Below, in pieces: positions 30,103-32,541 of a DNA stretch of 32,541 bases. The translations under genes and the position numbers were made by a program. This DNA comes from a virus, in IMG/VR virus record IMGVR_UViG_3300031672_000641, positions 1 to 32,541 of that record; one strand, 5' to 3'. The notes beneath the pieces were generated by a model. That model was not told where the DNA came from, did no database searches, and saw only the letters and a list, made by a program, of their open reading frames with translations. Every line of letters begins with the position of its first letter. Position 1 is the first letter of the stretch.

Positions 30103-30450
30103 TCATCGGGCCGCCTCCGGTTGCTCGCCGGCCGCCCCGAGCCGTCGCATGTGCGCCGGGCGCCGCGTCCTTCCCGTCCCCGGATCCTTCGCGCCCCAGA
30201 CCTCGTAATGATTGCGGCGGCAAAACTGGTCGATCGACGAGCGCGGAATCCTCACCAGATTGCCAATCCGCAGATATCGCAATTCGCCGCGGGCGATCAG
30301 CACGCGCACCGTCGAGAGCGAGATGGAAAGCCGCCGCGCCGCCTCTTCGGCGCTGTAGAGATCCCGTTCGCCGGCCGCGCTTTTTTCGATCGCCTCGCGC
30401 AGCGCGGCCAGTTCCCGCCGCAGCGTATCCATCGATTCGGAAAGCGTCAT
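30103..30450 (-). CDS. Excisionase-like HTH DNA-binding protein
   Basis: A 115-aa protein. After an N-terminal coiled coil (SESMDTLRRELAALREAIEK) comes a MerR/excisionase-type winged HTH at about 30-80: LYSAEEAARRLSISLSTVRV, LIARGELRYLRIGNLVRIPR, SSIDQF. This is the classic sequence of the helix-turn-helix 17 family used by phage excisionases and regulators. It diverges from the repressor-like and integrase genes, with the shared control region at 30451-30619. Its TGA overlaps a possible 26-codon basic ORF (ATG at 30106), of uncertain reality. It probably bends DNA in excision or regulates the early operon. Confidence 0.78.
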   Translation of the reverse strand: MTLSESMDTLRRELAALREAIEKSAAGERDLYSAEEAARRLSISLSTVRVLIARGELRYLRIGNLVRIPRSSIDQFCRRNHYEVWGAKDPGTGRTRRPAHMRRLGAAGEQPEAAR

Positions 30451-30619
30451 GGGGCGCCCGCCTCGGGCCGGCCCGCGAGATTGCCAGCCGCTCCCCGCAC
30501 GGCGCGGGAAGCGGCTGGGGCCTGGATGTTGCGGAGGGAGGTAATTATGTTCACGTCGTTAACCATATGTACATTAGTAAATCTTGTCAAGTCCTATTTC
30601 CCACTGTTACGGTGCTGCC
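30451..30619. promoter_or_regulatory. Divergent control region between excisionase-like and RHH genes
   Basis: 169 bp without a gene, AT-rich in its middle. ATGTACAT at 30567-30574 is a perfect 8-bp palindrome inside a looser inverted region (TTAACC...TAGTAA, 30559-30580), a plausible operator. TTGTCA at 30584-30589 could be a plus-strand -35, but the matching -10 near 30606-30612 is poor. No ribosome-binding site precedes the plus-strand ATG at 30620, so that transcript may be leaderless or start further upstream. Confidence 0.45.
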
Positions 30620-31015
30620 ATGGGTGAAGCGAAGGTCAACGCAGGCGTGAAAATTCCTCCCGATCTCAAGGCGGCGCTCGAGCGCCAGGCCGCCCGCGAG
30701 GACAAAACGCTCAGCAAGCTCTGCGAAGTTCTGCTCTCATGGGCCTACCAGCAGCTGCAAATCGCCGGCAATTCTTTCTCCCTGAAAAGCTGGGAGGCGC
30801 AGCCGCCGCTCTCGGCGTCCGCGGTAGAGCCAACGGCCGCGGGAACTCGTTCCGGTACTTATCAACAGGTAACTACACAAGCAGAAGGCTTTGCCCGCGC
30901 GGCCCGCGGCATGGCAGAACGGCCCCACGAGGGGGGCCATGAGCAGCGTCTTGCAGTTTCCGAAAAAGACGCGGCGCGTCACTCAGGCCGACCTCGCCGA
31001 AGAGCGCATTCTTAG
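30620..31015 (+). CDS. Ribbon-helix-helix regulator (putative)
   Basis: A 131-aa protein. The N-terminal 45 residues fit a ribbon-helix-helix DNA-binding fold: strand KVNAGVKIPP, helix DLKAALERQAAREDK, turn TLSKL, helix CEVLLSWAYQQLQ. RHH proteins bind operators as dimers and often repress their own promoters. It is transcribed away from the excisionase-like gene, so it is a candidate repressor or switch protein of the phage. The C-terminal 70 residues are low in complexity and overlap the next gene by 77 bp. The ATG at 30620 is chosen to begin the fold; a TTG at 30584 is the longer option. Confidence 0.62.
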   Translation: MGEAKVNAGVKIPPDLKAALERQAAREDKTLSKLCEVLLSWAYQQLQIAGNSFSLKSWEAQPPLSASAVEPTAAGTRSGTYQQVTTQAEGFARAARGMAERPHEGGHEQRLAVSEKDAARHSGRPRRRAHS

Positions 31016-31142
31016 GAAGAAGGCAATCCTGTGGAGCCGATTGTGGAGGTTGAAGCGTCGTGAAATCAGGGAATGTCTGCTCCGAGGCGCGGAAGTTGAG
31101 GACGGTCCTTTGACGGCCGTGTTGGATGTAAGGATCGACTGA
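30939..31142 (+). CDS. Small basic helical protein (67 aa)
   Basis: GAGGGGGG precedes the ATG at 30939. The product starts MSSVLQFPKKTRRVTQADLA and is a basic helix throughout (LRKKAILWSRLWRLKRREIR), ending GPLTAVLDVRID. It overlaps the 3' end of the RHH gene in another frame; the overlap and strong ribosome-binding site suggest coupled expression. It could be a small regulator or a DNA-architectural factor for the neighbouring integrase. No family was recognised. Confidence 0.55.
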   Translation: MSSVLQFPKKTRRVTQADLAEERILRKKAILWSRLWRLKRREIRECLLRGAEVEDGPLTAVLDVRID

Positions 31143-31163
31143 TCGTGCCTGCGGCTCGATCAG
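31139..31163. other. Stem-loop at the end of the small basic gene
   Basis: Arms CTGATCG (31139-31145) and CGATCAG (31157-31163), with an inner GCC/GGC stem, spanning the TGA stop. No T-run follows. From here to the integrase start (31164-31407, about 245 bp) I see open frames in more than one register but nothing convincing, and no attachment-site repeat that can be identified without the other end. Confidence 0.6.
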
Positions 31164-31407
31164 CGAAAATGAACGGGTAGGAACTCGACGAAGACGGCCG
31201 CTTCATTTCGTTGGCCGGTCGACCTGTTGGCTTACGGAAATCCGGCGAAGCGGTTTTTGCCGGCGCCGGATTGCGCCCAGCAGGCGATGCCGTGGAGGTG
31301 TGTCGCGCCTTGCGGCGCGCGCCGCCTGTTTCCGCGCGCCCAGCGGCCGACCGGCCGGGAAGAGGCGGGCTCCCGCTGGGCCCGCGGACATCCGGATGAA
31401 AGCTTCC

Positions 31408-32541
31408 ATGGCGAGAAAAGTTCGCGGCATCTTCGAACGGCCCACGGGCTCGGGCGACTGGTGGATCCGTTATCACGATCAGCACGGCCGCGAGCATCGC
31501 GAGAAGGTCGGCCGCCGCAGCGCGGCAATCGCCGCCTATCAGAAGCGCAAGACCGAAATCCGCGAGTGCCGCTTTTTCCCCGAGCAGCTGCGCCATCGCG
31601 CTCGCATCAGCTTCAATCAGATCGCCGACGACGCGCTCCTCTACGCCGAACGCCATAAAGGCGAGCGCTCGGCGCGGGAAGACCGCTGGAAAATGACGCG
31701 GCTGCGCGCCTGGTTCGGCGACTGCCCGGCCGCCGATCTTCGGCCCGAGGAAATCGACTCGCGCTTGGCCGAACTGACCCGCCGCGGCCGCGCTCCCGCC
31801 ACCGTAAATCAATATCGCGCCCTGCTCAGCCTGACGTATTCGCTGGCCGTGCGCGCTGGCAAGGTAGCAGAAAATCCGCTTCGCCGCGTTCCGATCCGCC
31901 GCACGAACAACGCCCGCGTGCGCTTTCTGACCGCGCAGGAGGAGATGCAGTTGCGGAGCGCGATCCGGAGGCTCTGTCCGCATCGGGAGGCGGAAATCGA
32001 TCTGGCGTTGCATACCGGTATGCGGCGCGGCGAGCAGTACGGACTCCGCTGGCAGGATATCGATATCGAGCGCAGCCTGATCACGATCCCTCGCTCGAAG
32101 CATGGCGAGAAGCGGTGGTTGCCGATCAACTCGGCCGCGCGCCGTGCCCTGGATCTGCTCCGCGAGCAAGGCCACGGCCTGCGGGTATGCGGTCCGCGCG
32201 GCCGGCGCTGGTTCGATCGCGCGGTTCAAGCGGCGGGAATCCGCGATTTCCGCTATCATGACCTGCGGCACACGTTTGCTTCCCGCCTGGTCATGGCGGG
32301 GGTTGATCTGCGGACCGTGCAGGAGCTAATGGGTCACAAGACGCTGCTGATGACGCTGCGCTACGCACATCTGTCCGAGGCACACACTCGCGAGGCGATC
32401 GAGAAGCTCGCCGCGGGAGCGGGGCCTTTGGCTACCGGCACCAGAAGCGGCACCAGTGCCAGTCTCGCAGAACACCCCTCAGCCGTAACACCAATAAGTT
32501 CATCCATGTCCACAGGTATTCCGGGGTCGGCTAACCGGTAG
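31408..32541 (+). CDS. int: Tyrosine integrase (phage site-specific recombinase)
   Basis: A 377-aa recombinase that would catalyse integration and, with an excisionase, excision at att sites. An N-terminal arm domain (GIFERPTGSGDWWIRYHDQH) is followed by a SAM-like core-binding domain (RISFNQIADDALLYAERHKG, about 70-165) and a catalytic domain. Catalytic residues are Arg206 (TGMRRGE), a Lys in SKHGEKRW, His284-x-x-Arg287 (HDLRHTF), His310 (MGHK) and nucleophile Tyr319 (LRYAHL). The set is complete. The start at 31408 fits the family's usual MARKVRG opening; ATGs at 31396 and 31300 are in frame. The C-terminal 45 residues after the Tyr helix are low-complexity. The window ends on its stop. Confidence 0.93.
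   Translation: MARKVRGIFERPTGSGDWWIRYHDQHGREHREKVGRRSAAIAAYQKRKTEIRECRFFPEQLRHRARISFNQIADDALLYAERHKGERSAREDRWKMTRLRAWFGDCPAADLRPEEIDSRLAELTRRGRAPATVNQYRALLSLTYSLAVRAGKVAENPLRRVPIRRTNNARVRFLTAQEEMQLRSAIRRLCPHREAEIDLALHTGMRRGEQYGLRWQDIDIERSLITIPRSKHGEKRWLPINSAARRALDLLREQGHGLRVCGPRGRRWFDRAVQAAGIRDFRYHDLRHTFASRLVMAGVDLRTVQELMGHKTLLMTLRYAHLSEAHTREAIEKLAAGAGPLATGTRSGTSASLAEHPSAVTPISSSMSTGIPGSANR

Noticed and set aside
31211-31399. Short plus-strand frame before the integrase
   Set aside because: TTG start without ribosome-binding site, two competing frames, no protein-like pattern.

Overview
The window is a high-GC, tightly packed temperate phage or prophage, read from the first codon of a portal-type gene to the last codon of a tyrosine integrase. 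It encodes portal, scaffold-like and capsid proteins, terminase, tail, lysis, replication-initiator, excisionase-like, repressor-like and integrase genes. I see no tape-measure gene, tail-tube or sheath gene. With a gp10/nozzle-like 983-aa protein, this suggests a short-tailed (podovirus-like) virion. The host is probably an Acidobacteriota bacterium. That is inferred only from the very many dispersed hairpin repeats with GGGCTGAAGCCC, TGTAGCGCC...GGCAT and GGCGGGGACCAGCCC cores, which I associate with that phylum. No tRNA, rRNA, CRISPR array or host housekeeping gene was recognised.

Layout. (1) 1-9.1 kb, plus strand: portal, scaffold-like protein, major capsid protein, small virion or accessory proteins and a head-tail adaptor-like protein. 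Repeat-filled gaps lie at 2806-3435 and 4672-5019. (2) 9.3-13.2 kb: small basic and membrane proteins, then a large beta-helix tail-spike-like protein with a secretion signal. (3) 13.2-15.4 kb: packaging genes ending in the terminase large subunit. (4) 15.5-23.1 kb: a beta-propeller (GH43-like fold) tail protein that also has a secretion signal, a run of small coupled genes, a GNAT-like protein, a Gln/Ala-rich virion-type protein and the nozzle-like tail protein. (5) 23.3-27.5 kb: lytic transglycosylase, holin-like and Rz-like spanin proteins, and a tail protein ending in a Hint-like domain. (6) 27.6-30.45 kb, minus strand: the early module, with an excisionase-like protein, several tiny overlapping ORFs, a zinc-ribbon protein, an HTH replication initiator and a two-HTH DNA-binding protein. 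(7) 30.6-32.5 kb, plus strand: ribbon-helix-helix protein, small basic protein and integrase. The divergent gap 30451-30619 is the obvious control region.

Two things stand out. First, the phage is saturated with at least five families of hairpin repeats. They fill most intergenic gaps and have also entered genes in open frames: portal, scaffold-like, 9642-10109, 18146-18520, 18523-18993, 25572-26021 and the initiator. Elsewhere they supply stop codons. In the portal a stack of them splits a zinc ribbon. Second, the initiator gene carries three 24-bp repeats, three 9-bp DnaA-box-like repeats and a 71-bp AT-rich tract (about 31% GC). This is the layout of a lambda-type origin embedded in its initiator gene.
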